From Bradyrhizobium manausense (GTDB taxonomy: Bacteria > Pseudomonadota > Alphaproteobacteria > Rhizobiales > Xanthobacteraceae), in assembly GCF_018131105.1 (NCBI RefSeq), contig NZ_JAFCJI010000002.1, forward strand, positions 186,001 to 250,000: a stretch of DNA of 64,000 bases, written 5' to 3'. The translations under genes and the position numbers were made by a program. Each line of letters opens with the position of its first letter. Position 1 is the stretch's first letter. Positions 38,901 through 45,908 of this stretch are shown piece after piece. The notes under the pieces are model-generated. The model worked only from the letters and a program-made list of their open reading frames with translations. It had not been told where the DNA came from and did not search any database.

Positions 38901-39090
38901 GATCGGCGCGGGAGAGCCGGGACGTGAAATCGAAGGGCCGATGGCGATCGTCATCCTCGGCGGGTTAATGACGTCGATGGCACTTAGTCTGCTGGTCCTG
39001 CCGACCCTGGCGCTTCGATACGCGCGGTTCAAGAACCATCCCGAAGGCACGCGGGCGCGCGATGATGCGAAGCTTCAAGCGCAGCGCTGA
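35914..39090 (+). CDS. RND family pump, heavy-metal (CzcA/CusA) type
   Basis: Inner-membrane pump of 1058 residues with twelve predicted membrane segments in two groups and two large periplasmic domains. KYGVFPEFAPPQVTIQTEAP and PVETSINGLAGVDSLRS are typical of the heavy-metal efflux branch; GLAIAIGEVVDDAVIGVENV in helix 4 carries the proton-relay acidic residues. The substrate is not set by the sequence. Its site, just before pqqA and lanM, makes export of excess lanthanide or another metal a reasonable idea, but cobalt, zinc, cadmium or copper are the known cargoes of the branch. Confidence 0.9.
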   Translation: MTIDDIGSGRPGPQAALIAFAIRFRGIVLALSFALLGYGLFALGDAKYGVFPEFAPPQVTIQTEAPGLSPEHVEILVTQPVETSINGLAGVDSLRSSSIQGLSVVTVVFQPHSDIYRARQLVTERLAAVASRLPQGVQPPSMTPLTPLAGTVLVIGLTSGKRSLMDLRTIADWTVARRLLAVQGVAQVSIYGKDVRSLQVQVRPDDLIRFRVGLNDVLAAARKATGVRGAGFIDTANQRITLQTQGQSLTPDQLARTVLLHEGGASVVLGDVATVVTAPEPPIGAALIDGVPGIMLMVSQQYGANTREVTLRAEAALEELRPGLEADDVKLHADIFRPANFIDAATKNVLNALLIGGALVVVVLFLFLFDWRTSIISCTAIPLSLIAAVLALQWMGETLNTMTLGGLAIAIGEVVDDAVIGVENVVRRLRENRRATVPRPEARVVLDAFLEVRTAVAYATFAVLLVFFPVLTLSGIAGRLFGPLGIAYILAVIASLAVALTVTPALSMLLLVGRTGGERLHGPPAVRWSRRHYQALLRRIGRFPKLVMAAAAAITIAGAAMLPFFGGTFLPDLREGHLILHVSAIPGTSFDESLRIGKLITDTLQHIPGIRRVAQHAGRAEAGVDTVGPHSSEFEVDLEPQLSGQAQSQTEARIRTALADFPGISFSSKTYLTERVEETVSGFSAAVVINIYGPDLDLLDRAARDVARELDEVGGAADVQRRTPPGMPQVNVTLRPTDLQRWGLDAVEVLELVRTAYQGDIVGQGYEGNAVFNVIVILDAHVRARLTQIGELPVRTPSGAYILLKQIADVYETSGRYQIQHQNAQRVQTVTSNVSGRDLESFVAAAKRKLAREVTLPPGARLEFAGAAEAQARSRRDLIVNSLLAGTGIVVLLAMVTGHWRNLLLVMINLPFAFVGGVFALALTGGLLSLGSMVGFVTLFGITLRNSILIISHYEHLVLIDGRVWNLDTAIEGAADRLVPILMTSLVTGLGLLPLAIGAGEPGREIEGPMAIVILGGLMTSMALSLLVLPTLALRYARFKNHPEGTRARDDAKLQAQR

Positions 39091-39284
39091 CCGGGCTTCA
39101 GCGCAGACGGTGGGCGAAAAGCAAGGGGTGGACTTTGGCGGGGAGAGGACCGTGCCCGGGCCCGATCAGATGTGCTTCTGAATGAACGGCGGGACGGGCC
39201 ACATCACAAGCCGCGATGCCGATCCCAAACACAGCAACGGCTTCGATGGCGTTGACCATCGAAGCCGCGGCAGGTTCGTCAATC

Positions 39285-39365
39285 TTACTTGCGCGCAGCG
39301 CAGGCGTACATGTTGATTTCCATGCCCACCGGCACTTCCACGATCTTCGGAGCTTTCCAGGCCAT
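39285..39365 (-). CDS. pqqA: PqqA, precursor peptide of pyrroloquinoline quinone
   Basis: A 26-residue peptide that was too short for most gene calls. It starts MAWKAPKIVEVPVGM and then has Glu16-Ile-Asn-Met-Tyr20, the Glu-x3-Tyr pair that PqqE and the other Pqq enzymes cross-link to build PQQ. The tail is ACAARK. GGGGAG lies 6 bases before the ATG. No pqqB-E genes occur in the window, so the maturation enzymes must be elsewhere. It sits downstream of lanM in the same direction, near three PQQ enzymes that need the cofactor. Confidence 0.92.
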   Translation of the reverse strand: MAWKAPKIVEVPVGMEINMYACAARK

Positions 39366-39535
39366 TCGGGTCTCCCCAAGTATTGAGCGCGACATCGCGC
39401 CGGCGAAAACCTAGGGCTGCGTCAGGCCCAGTGCAAGTCTGGAATCGGACCGCGAACACAGCGAAGTATCGCGAAACACGCGCAAATTTCACTCTCGGGC
39501 AAATCGCCTTCGCTCCCAGTCAAGCGCGGCTGATC

Positions 39536-39928
39536 TCAGCGCAGCAATCGCAGCAATGCCCGGCCTGCACGCGAGTTCAGCTCCTTGGCGTCGAGCGTGC
39601 CGTCCTTGTCGGGATTTGCGGCGTTGAAGCGCTGCTCCACCACGGCGAGATATTCGTCGAGCGTCAGCGTGCCGTCGTGATCGGGGTCCGCAGTGGCGAG
39701 TTCTTTCGCCGTTAACCGTCCGCGCAATTCGCGCGCGTCGAGCGTGCCGTCATGGTCGGGATCGAGCTTTGCGAACAGCGCGGCGGCGGCCTTCTTCACC
39801 TCGGCCAGATCGAGCGTGCCGTCATTGTCGGTGTCGAACATTTTGACGGCGCTGGCGGATGCCGACCAGGCCGGACCGGACAGCACAGCGAACGTGAGCG
39901 CAAGCGCAACTGAGCGACGCGATATCAT
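39536..39928 (-). CDS. lanM: Lanmodulin, lanthanide-binding EF-hand protein
   Basis: A periplasmic protein of 130 residues: signal peptide (VALALTFAVLSGPAWSASA) and four EF-hands. EF1 is DTDNDGTLDLAE (32-43), EF2 DPDHDGTLDARE (56-67), EF3 DPDHDGTLTLDE (81-92), EF4 NPDKDGTLDAKE (105-116). Two traits mark lanmodulin: Pro at loop position 2 in EF2-EF4 and only 12-13 residues between neighbouring loops. EF1 has Thr instead of Pro, EF3 has Thr at position 9, and EF4 begins with Asn, as in the Methylobacterium protein. It binds lanthanides very tightly in that species. The start at 39928 has GGGGAG upstream. Confidence 0.93.
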   Translation of the reverse strand: MISRRSVALALTFAVLSGPAWSASASAVKMFDTDNDGTLDLAEVKKAAAALFAKLDPDHDGTLDARELRGRLTAKELATADPDHDGTLTLDEYLAVVEQRFNAANPDKDGTLDAKELNSRAGRALLRLLR

Positions 39929-40259
39929 TGTGATCTCCCCGAGCCCCGATTCGATCGGGATCGAACGATATAAAGGCTCAAGGCGGCTACGGTTCAAGTC
40001 CGCGATTGCCACCCGCGTCCCGTACAACCGGGGAGCTCGGGCGGCCCGAGACGCTCAACGCTCCGCTGCCCTCTCATGCGGCGGAATTTTTTCAGCGCCT
40101 GCACACAAGTCAGAACCGATCGTCGGGTTTCCGTCGGGTGACCGGCGTCAGACGTCCAACATATCGGCAGCGAACTTCGACTTTCGTATTGACGGGTTTT
40201 GCATTCGGGCCGAGTGTTGCAATCGCAGCGTCAAAAGACGCGCATATTGGGAGGAACGG
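39929..40259. promoter_or_regulatory. Divergent control region between lanM and a quinoprotein operon
   Basis: These 331 bases separate the leftward lanM and the rightward dehydrogenase, so both promoters lie here. A small GCGTC-AAAA-GACGC stem-loop (40228-40241) precedes the GGGAGGA ribosome binding site of the dehydrogenase. No further gene was recognised; reading frames through the region lack good starts. Confidence 0.5.
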
Positions 40260-41924
40260 ATGAAACGCCTTGCGATGGCCGCGAGCCTCGTCATATCCGC
40301 ATGCTCGGTTGCGAGCGCACAAACGACCGATCAGTTGGTCAAGGGTGCAACCGATACGTCGAACGTTCTCAATTACGGGATGGGCTACAATCTTCAGCGT
40401 TTCTCGACGCTGAACCAGATCAACAAAGACACCGTCAAGAATCTCGTCCCGGTCTGGAACTACTCCTTCAACGACGATCGCAGCGAGGAATCGCAGCCAC
40501 TGGTGTACCAGGGCGTGATCTACGTGACCTCTCACAACGCGACCATGGCGGTCGACGCCAAGACCGGCAAGCAGATCTGGAAATCCAAGATCGAATATCC
40601 GGCGGAGACCCCGCGCATCGTCTGTTGCGGCATCATCAACCGCGGTGCCGCACTGTTCGACGGCAAGCTGTTCCGCACCACGCTCGACGCCAACGTGATC
40701 GCGATCGACGCCAAGGACGGCAAGGAGTTGTGGCGGCAGAAGGCGGCCGACATCAAGGAAGGCTATTCGATGACGGTGGCCCCGCTGGTCGCCGACGGTG
40801 TCGTCATCACCGGCATCTCCGGCGCCGAGTTCGGCACCCGCGGCTTCATCGACGGCTGGGATCCGGCCACGGGCAAGCATCTCTGGCGCACCCACTCGGT
40901 CCCCTCGCCGGACGAGCCCGGCGGCGACACCTGGAAGGGCGACACCTGGAAGCTCGGCGGCGGCTCGACCTGGATCACGGGTTCCTATGATCCCGAGTTG
41001 AACACCGTCTATTGGGGCATCGGCAACCCTGGCCCGTTCAACGCGGCCGTGCGTCCCGGCGACAACCTCTACACCTGCTCCGTGCTGGCGATGGATCCCA
41101 AGACCGGCAAGATCAAGTGGCACTACCAGTTCTCGCCGAACAATCCGTTCGACTATGACTCGGTGGCCGAGATGGTCCTCGCCGACATGAATGTCGAGGG
41201 CAAGCCGACCAAGGTGCTGATGGATGCCAACCGCAACGGGTTCTTCTACGTGCTCGACCGCACCAATGGAAAAGTGCTCGCGGCCAATCCCTACGTGAAG
41301 GTGAATTGGGCAACCGGCGTCGATCTGAAGACCGGCAAGCCGATCGAGACCGACGTCGTCAAGGACGCGCGCGAGGGCAAGAAGGTCGTGGTCTATCCGT
41401 CGATCCTCGGCGGCAAGAACTGGGAGCCGATGTCGTTCAACCCGCAGACCGGCCTCGCCTACGCCAACACGCTCGCCTTCGGCGGCAGGTACAAGTCGGA
41501 GCCGGCCACCTTCAAGCAGGGTGAATGGTATCTCGGCATGGACCTGACCGATCCCTGGGAATGGGGTGACGGTCCGCGCGGTCACCTGAAGGCGATCGAT
41601 CCGATGACCGGCAAGGCGAAGTGGGAGGCGGCAAGCGACATCCCACGCTTCTCCGGCGTGCTGTCGACCGCGGGTGGCGTCGTCTTCACCGGCGCGTTGA
41701 CCGGCGAGTTCGAGGCCTTCGACGCCGACAGCGGCAAGAAGCTCTGGCAGTTCCAGACCGGCTCCGGCATCGAGGGACAGCCGGTAACCTGGCAGCAGGA
41801 CGGCGTGCAGTACATCGCCGTCACCTCCGGCTATGGCGGCGTCTATTCGCTGTTCTCCGGCGACGAACGGCTGGCCAAGGTGCCGCCGGGCGGCTCGCTG
41901 TGGGTCTTTGCGGTGAAGCAGTAA
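40260..41924 (+). CDS. PQQ-dependent alcohol dehydrogenase, lanthanide type (second quinoprotein)
   Basis: A periplasmic quinoprotein of 554 residues with signal peptide ending VASAQTT and eight propeller blades with tryptophan-docking repeats (MAVDAKTGKQIWKS, AIDAKDGKELWRQ). It has the vicinal Cys122-Cys123 pair, and likely metal ligands Glu190, Asn256, Asp298 and the extra Asp300 in PFDYDS that signals lanthanide use. It is shorter than XoxF and clearly different from it. GGGAGGA precedes the ATG. The next genes supply a cytochrome c and a binding protein. Substrate probably an alcohol other than, or besides, methanol. Confidence 0.9.
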   Translation: MKRLAMAASLVISACSVASAQTTDQLVKGATDTSNVLNYGMGYNLQRFSTLNQINKDTVKNLVPVWNYSFNDDRSEESQPLVYQGVIYVTSHNATMAVDAKTGKQIWKSKIEYPAETPRIVCCGIINRGAALFDGKLFRTTLDANVIAIDAKDGKELWRQKAADIKEGYSMTVAPLVADGVVITGISGAEFGTRGFIDGWDPATGKHLWRTHSVPSPDEPGGDTWKGDTWKLGGGSTWITGSYDPELNTVYWGIGNPGPFNAAVRPGDNLYTCSVLAMDPKTGKIKWHYQFSPNNPFDYDSVAEMVLADMNVEGKPTKVLMDANRNGFFYVLDRTNGKVLAANPYVKVNWATGVDLKTGKPIETDVVKDAREGKKVVVYPSILGGKNWEPMSFNPQTGLAYANTLAFGGRYKSEPATFKQGEWYLGMDLTDPWEWGDGPRGHLKAIDPMTGKAKWEAASDIPRFSGVLSTAGGVVFTGALTGEFEAFDADSGKKLWQFQTGSGIEGQPVTWQQDGVQYIAVTSGYGGVYSLFSGDERLAKVPPGGSLWVFAVKQ

Positions 41925-41937
41925 ACGGCAACACACG

Positions 41938-42291
41938 TTGAGAGACACAGCTCACAAGACGGTGGCGATCCTCGCCACCGTCGCGGTGCTGACGGTCGCG
42001 CTTGCGGCGACCGTTCGTGCCGCGGATGATTCAAGCGGCAATCCCGTGCAGGCGCAGATCGACCACGGCAAGTCGACCTATGCCGAAAAATGCTCGCACT
42101 GCCACGGCCCCAATTTGATGAACTCCGGCACCATCACGCCGGACCTGCGCGCCTTTCCTGACGACAAGACGCGCTTCGTCACCACCGTGAAGAACGGCAA
42201 GAACAACAAGATGCCGCCCTGGGGCGATATCTTGAGTGACGACGACATCGGCAATCTCTGGGCCTTCATCTCGAGCCGGAGGAAGCCATGA
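41938..42291 (+). CDS. c-type cytochrome partner of the second quinoprotein
   Basis: Periplasmic cytochrome of 117 residues with a signal peptide (ILATVAVLTVALAATVRAA) and one haem site CSHCH; axial Met is probably in NNKMPPWGD. It follows the dehydrogenase by 13 bases and overlaps the next gene by 4, so it is the likely electron acceptor. It begins with TTG without a clear ribosome binding site; a GTG 8 codons on is an alternative. Confidence 0.88.
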   Translation: MRDTAHKTVAILATVAVLTVALAATVRAADDSSGNPVQAQIDHGKSTYAEKCSHCHGPNLMNSGTITPDLRAFPDDKTRFVTTVKNGKNNKMPPWGDILSDDDIGNLWAFISSRRKP

Positions 42292-43214
42292 AAGGCAGGC
42301 TCGCAGCGATCGGTCTCGCCATGATGCTTGCGGCGCCGGCGACGGCCGCGTGGGCAGCTGATCCCCTCGGCATTTGTCTCGACGAGGATCGCCCGCCGCT
42401 CTCGGCGCATCACAAGGGCAAGCCGGATGCGGGCTTCGACGTGCTGCTCGCGCAGGCGATCGCGGACCGGATGGGACGGCCGCTCAAAATTCAATGGTTC
42501 GAGAGCAAGCTGGACGAGGATTCCAGCCCACAACTCGAGGCCAACGCCCTGCTCTCCGACGGACGCTGCGCGCTGATCGGCGGTTATGCGCTGACGACGG
42601 ATTCGCTGGTCAAGCCCGGCGTGCCGACGGCGCGCCTGCCGGATTTCGCCGGCGCCACGCGCGACGATCGCCGCCGCCGCGTCGCCCTCGGCGTGCTCGC
42701 GCCGACCAGGCCTTACGTCTATTCGCCGATGACGGTCGTGCTCGGACCGAAGGCGCGCGAGCGCAAGATTGCCGACATCGGCGACCTCGCCGGACTTCGC
42801 CTCGCGATTGAAAGCGGCTCTCTCGGCGATGCCATCCTGATGACCTTCGACAAGGGACGGCTGATCGACAACATCACCCATCTCGTTCCCGCGCGCGACG
42901 ATCTCCTGGGCGCGCTCAATCGCGGCGACTATGACGCGACCCTGATCGACCTCGCCCGCTACGACGCCTATCACGCCGCGCATCCCGACATGGCGATCAC
43001 GGCCTCGGGCTATTATTATCCCATCGGCGCCAATCGCGGCTATGTCGGGCTCGGCAGCGATCCCGCCTTGATCGAAGCCGTCAACAAGGCGCTGTCGGAT
43101 CTTGCCGCCGAAGGCAAGATCGCCGAATTCGGCAGGCAGGCCGGCCTGACCTATCTGCCGCCGCGGGAGCCGGCGGTCCTCGGTGACGTCTGGACGAAGA
43201 TCCTTCAGCGGTGA
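42288..43214 (+). CDS. Periplasmic binding protein of the second quinoprotein operon
   Basis: A protein of 308 residues with signal peptide ending AAWAADPL and a type II (amino-acid binding) fold: LGICLDEDRPPLSAHHKGKP, GFDVLLAQAIADRMGRPLKI, LAIESGSLGDAI. No permease or ATPase goes with it, so like XoxJ/MoxJ it probably assists the dehydrogenase. It starts inside the cytochrome gene (ATGA). It is only distantly like the XoxJ protein at 28182. Confidence 0.8.
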   Translation: MKGRLAAIGLAMMLAAPATAAWAADPLGICLDEDRPPLSAHHKGKPDAGFDVLLAQAIADRMGRPLKIQWFESKLDEDSSPQLEANALLSDGRCALIGGYALTTDSLVKPGVPTARLPDFAGATRDDRRRRVALGVLAPTRPYVYSPMTVVLGPKARERKIADIGDLAGLRLAIESGSLGDAILMTFDKGRLIDNITHLVPARDDLLGALNRGDYDATLIDLARYDAYHAAHPDMAITASGYYYPIGANRGYVGLGSDPALIEAVNKALSDLAAEGKIAEFGRQAGLTYLPPREPAVLGDVWTKILQR

Positions 43215-43224
43215 TTTCATTGTC

Positions 43225-43256
43225 ATTCCGGGGCGCCCAAGGGGTGAGCCCGGAAT
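43225..43256. repeat. REP-like palindrome
   Basis: ATTCCGGG and CCCGGAAT flank 16 bases rich in G and C. The same theme, with attached GTCATTCCGGGGC, is common between genes in Bradyrhizobium. It lies right after the binding-protein stop and would be translated if the next gene began at 43211. Confidence 0.7.
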
Positions 43257-43276
43257 CATCCGGCCTTGGGGGCCCC

Positions 43277-44296
43277 GTGAACGCCTCGACCGCCCCGCCC
43301 ACTGCCGGCCTCCGCGATCTCCTCTCCCGCGAGATCAAAAGCCGCGAACTGCTGCGCGCGCTGATCGTCGTTGGTCCGTTCATTGCGGCCTATTTCATCT
43401 TGCGCGAAGCGGCGCTGCTCAATTTGGGGCTGATCGCCGTGTCGCTCCTGATCCCGGCGCTGCGGCTGCATCTGCCGCCAAAAGTGATCGTGGGGCACTA
43501 TATTGCGATCCTCCTGACCTTCGCCGCGCTCTTCCTCGCCGCACCGATCAAGCCGCTATTCGTGGTGCTGACAGCGCTCACCGGCTTCCTCGCCGTGGCG
43601 GCAACACGCTATGGCGAGCACTTCCGCACGCTCGGCAATTGGGTCTTCATCGCGGCGGTCTATCTCGCCTGCGAGGTCCGCGAGGGCGTGGACGCGTCGG
43701 AAGCGCTGCGTCATGCCGGCATCATCATTGTCGCCTCACCGATCGCGCTGGCGCTGGTCTGCGGCATCCAGATTTACGACCAGCGGCGCGGCAAGGCCGC
43801 GACCTCGTTCGGACCGCCCGCGACCGAATGGCTGCTGCCCGCGGCCGCCACCGCCATGGCGGTGTTCGCCGCGGCGGCGCTGGTCGAGATCCTCAACCTC
43901 GCGCAGGGGCAGTGGGTGATGTGGTCGGCTGCGAGCGTCGTGGTCGGCGATCTCTCCGCCTCCACCGACAAGCTGAAGCAACGCGCCATCGGCGCCTTCG
44001 TCGGCGTGCCCCTGGGCTTCCTCGCCGGCCTGGCCCTGACGCAGAACCGCGTCGGATATGCGCTTGCAGTTCTCGCCGCGACGCTGACGCTGATCTCGTT
44101 CTCCCGCTATGTCGTCGGCTTCGGCCTGCGCTGTTTCTTCATTGCATTGGCCGCATCCTTTGCCGGCGGCGCCAGCGGCATTGCCGAGGAGCGTGTCGCC
44201 AATGTGATGATCGGTGGCGCGTTCGGACTCGTCGCGGTCGCCCTCACCGATATCGTCTGGCAGCGCGTGGTGCGAAAAGCCCCGACATCGGGTTAG
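43277..44296 (+). CDS. FUSC-like integral membrane protein
   Basis: An inner-membrane protein of about 339 residues with ten or so hydrophobic segments in two similar halves (LLRALIVVGPFIAAYFIL; TEWLLPAAATAMAVFAAAAL), resembling FUSC/DUF2955 permeases such as aromatic acid exporters. GQWVMWSAASVVVGD resembles the FUSC core motif. The GTG at 43277 is chosen because the frame back to 43211 (also GTG, overlapping the previous stop) runs through a REP element. Its place at the end of the second quinoprotein operon suggests handling of substrate, product or metal; that is inference. Confidence 0.75.
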   Translation: MNASTAPPTAGLRDLLSREIKSRELLRALIVVGPFIAAYFILREAALLNLGLIAVSLLIPALRLHLPPKVIVGHYIAILLTFAALFLAAPIKPLFVVLTALTGFLAVAATRYGEHFRTLGNWVFIAAVYLACEVREGVDASEALRHAGIIIVASPIALALVCGIQIYDQRRGKAATSFGPPATEWLLPAAATAMAVFAAAALVEILNLAQGQWVMWSAASVVVGDLSASTDKLKQRAIGAFVGVPLGFLAGLALTQNRVGYALAVLAATLTLISFSRYVVGFGLRCFFIALAASFAGGASGIAEERVANVMIGGAFGLVAVALTDIVWQRVVRKAPTSG

Positions 44297-44425
44297 GTCA
44301 AGGCATCCGATCTGGGGACGCCCGTGGTTCGTGCAGCAGATGGACGCAGTTCGGTGCCAGGGATGCGGGTGATGCGGACGCGGTCTGGAGCGGAATGCCC
44401 CCAGCGCCGCGTGGCCGGAGCGCGC

Positions 44426-45394
44426 CTAATTCTCGTCCGTCGCCACGGCGACCTGCTGCGCCTTGTGGATCGAGGACGGCACCACGCCGAAATATTTCCG
44501 GAATACCCGGCTGAAATGCGATGAGCTGGAGAAGCCCCAGGAGAACGCAACGTCGGTGATGGTCTTGCCGGCGTGCGCCTCGAGCTCCTGGCGACAGTTC
44601 TGAAGGCGCGCCTGCCAGATGTAGTCGCTCACCGTGGTGCCGCGCTCGGAGAAGAGCATGTGCAGATAGCGCTTGGAGCAGCCGAGCTCGGCCGAGATCT
44701 GGTCGATGCACAGATCGGGATCGCGCAGATGCTCACGGATGAAGAATTGGGCACGCACGTACATCGCCTCGGGCCCGACCCGATCGAACATCGTGTCGGC
44801 TTCGCGCAGCGGCAGCAGCAGCAGGTCGATCAAGGAATCGGCAACGCCGACCGCACTGTTGGCCGACAGTTTGGCCGCCTCGTCGAACGTGGCATGGACG
44901 AAGTCGTGGGCGATCCGCCCTGTCCCCGTCTTCGCCGAGAGCTTGCACGCCGGCATGCGCTGCGACGGGAAGCCGCGATCGCGCAGCAGTGCCTTCGGCA
45001 CGATCACCACATCATGGCGCGTGAACGCGGGGCTGACGATCAGATGCGGACATGAGACGTCATACGCAATGATGTCGCCCGGGTTCAGCTCGATGTGCCG
45101 ACCCTCCTGCTCGAAATAGGACACGCCGTAGGTCTGGAAGTGAATCTTGATGTACGGATGTTCATTGGCCTTGGCGCGCGCAAGCGTGTGCGCGATGCGA
45201 TGCTGGCTCACCTCGATCTGACAGAGCTTCAACCGCGAGACCGTGGTGTAGTCGATGCGCCCTTCAAGCGATGACGCTTCCAGCGGGTCGACATCGAAAT
45301 GTCCGCACAGACTCGTCAGCCCGTCGATCCAGCTCTGGACCTGTCGCTTCGGCGTCAGTCCTGTCGTCGAGAGCGTATGAATTGTGTCGGACAT
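44426..45394 (-). CDS. AraC family transcriptional regulator, divergent to xoxF
   Basis: A regulator of 322 residues. The N-terminal half is an AraC-binding-like sensor domain (VSYFEQEGRHIELNPGDII); the C-terminal half has two helix-turn-helices, in DLCIDQISAELGCSKRYLHM and ITDVAFSWGFSSSSHFSRVF, the second being the AraC signature. The start MSDTIHTLS at 45394 is preferred over 45466. It faces away from xoxF across 514 bases and is a good candidate to control xoxF. The effector is unknown. Confidence 0.9.
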   Translation of the reverse strand: MSDTIHTLSTTGLTPKRQVQSWIDGLTSLCGHFDVDPLEASSLEGRIDYTTVSRLKLCQIEVSQHRIAHTLARAKANEHPYIKIHFQTYGVSYFEQEGRHIELNPGDIIAYDVSCPHLIVSPAFTRHDVVIVPKALLRDRGFPSQRMPACKLSAKTGTGRIAHDFVHATFDEAAKLSANSAVGVADSLIDLLLLPLREADTMFDRVGPEAMYVRAQFFIREHLRDPDLCIDQISAELGCSKRYLHMLFSERGTTVSDYIWQARLQNCRQELEAHAGKTITDVAFSWGFSSSSHFSRVFRKYFGVVPSSIHKAQQVAVATDEN

Positions 45395-45908
45395 TAATCC
45401 AGCCACTGGTGTTACCCGGAGATTCGACGCGAATCGCGGCCAGCGCCTGCTGGAGCCCTCAGCCATGATTGCGTGACGTTTACCTCAAATTTGGACGGTC
45501 TCTTGAAACGAGCGCCATCGCTCCATCGCCATCCTTGAAAGTTAATCCTCCGCCTTAGTTGCAGCGCCGTCAAGGGGAACCTGACCGTTGCGCGCGGCGC
45601 CAAGCCGCATGGAAGCCGCTGAATTCGCTACCGCAAAATCAAAAACTTCGCCTCCGTGCGCTGTCGAGCAAAGCCGGTTCACTCTTGGGCAAGTTTCCCG
45701 TTGACGAAGTCGTTAGGGATTAAAGCAGGAACAACAAGAACGGGCCGCTCCTGCACGTGGACCCGTAGCTCTCATCAGGAGGAGGAAACACCACAGCATC
45801 GTTTCTGGTCCCCAACGTGACCGCCCTGCACGAGCAGACGCCGGACGAGAAGCCCGGTGATTGAGCAATGCTTCGGAAACAATAAACGAGACCAACGGAG
45901 GAATGACT
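45395..45908. promoter_or_regulatory. Long control region and leader upstream of xoxF
   Basis: A 514-base stretch between the AraC gene and xoxF. A strong ribosome-binding-like run, AGGAGGAGGAAA, occurs near 45777 with no start codon at a fitting distance. A tiny ORF, ATG to TAA (45868-45885, five residues), ends shortly before the real xoxF ribosome binding site GGAGGA. No larger gene was found. A long leader with possible translation-linked control is suggested. Confidence 0.5.

Noticed and set aside
39098..39379. Minus-strand ORF of 93 codons over the pqqA region
   Set aside because: It reads a different frame; the 26-residue pqqA with its ribosome binding site and Glu-x3-Tyr motif explains the region.
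40260..41924. Calcium-type MxaF methanol dehydrogenase
   Set aside because: The second Asp after the catalytic Asp (Asp-Tyr-Asp) marks the lanthanide type; calcium enzymes have Ala there, and no mxaI small subunit is present.
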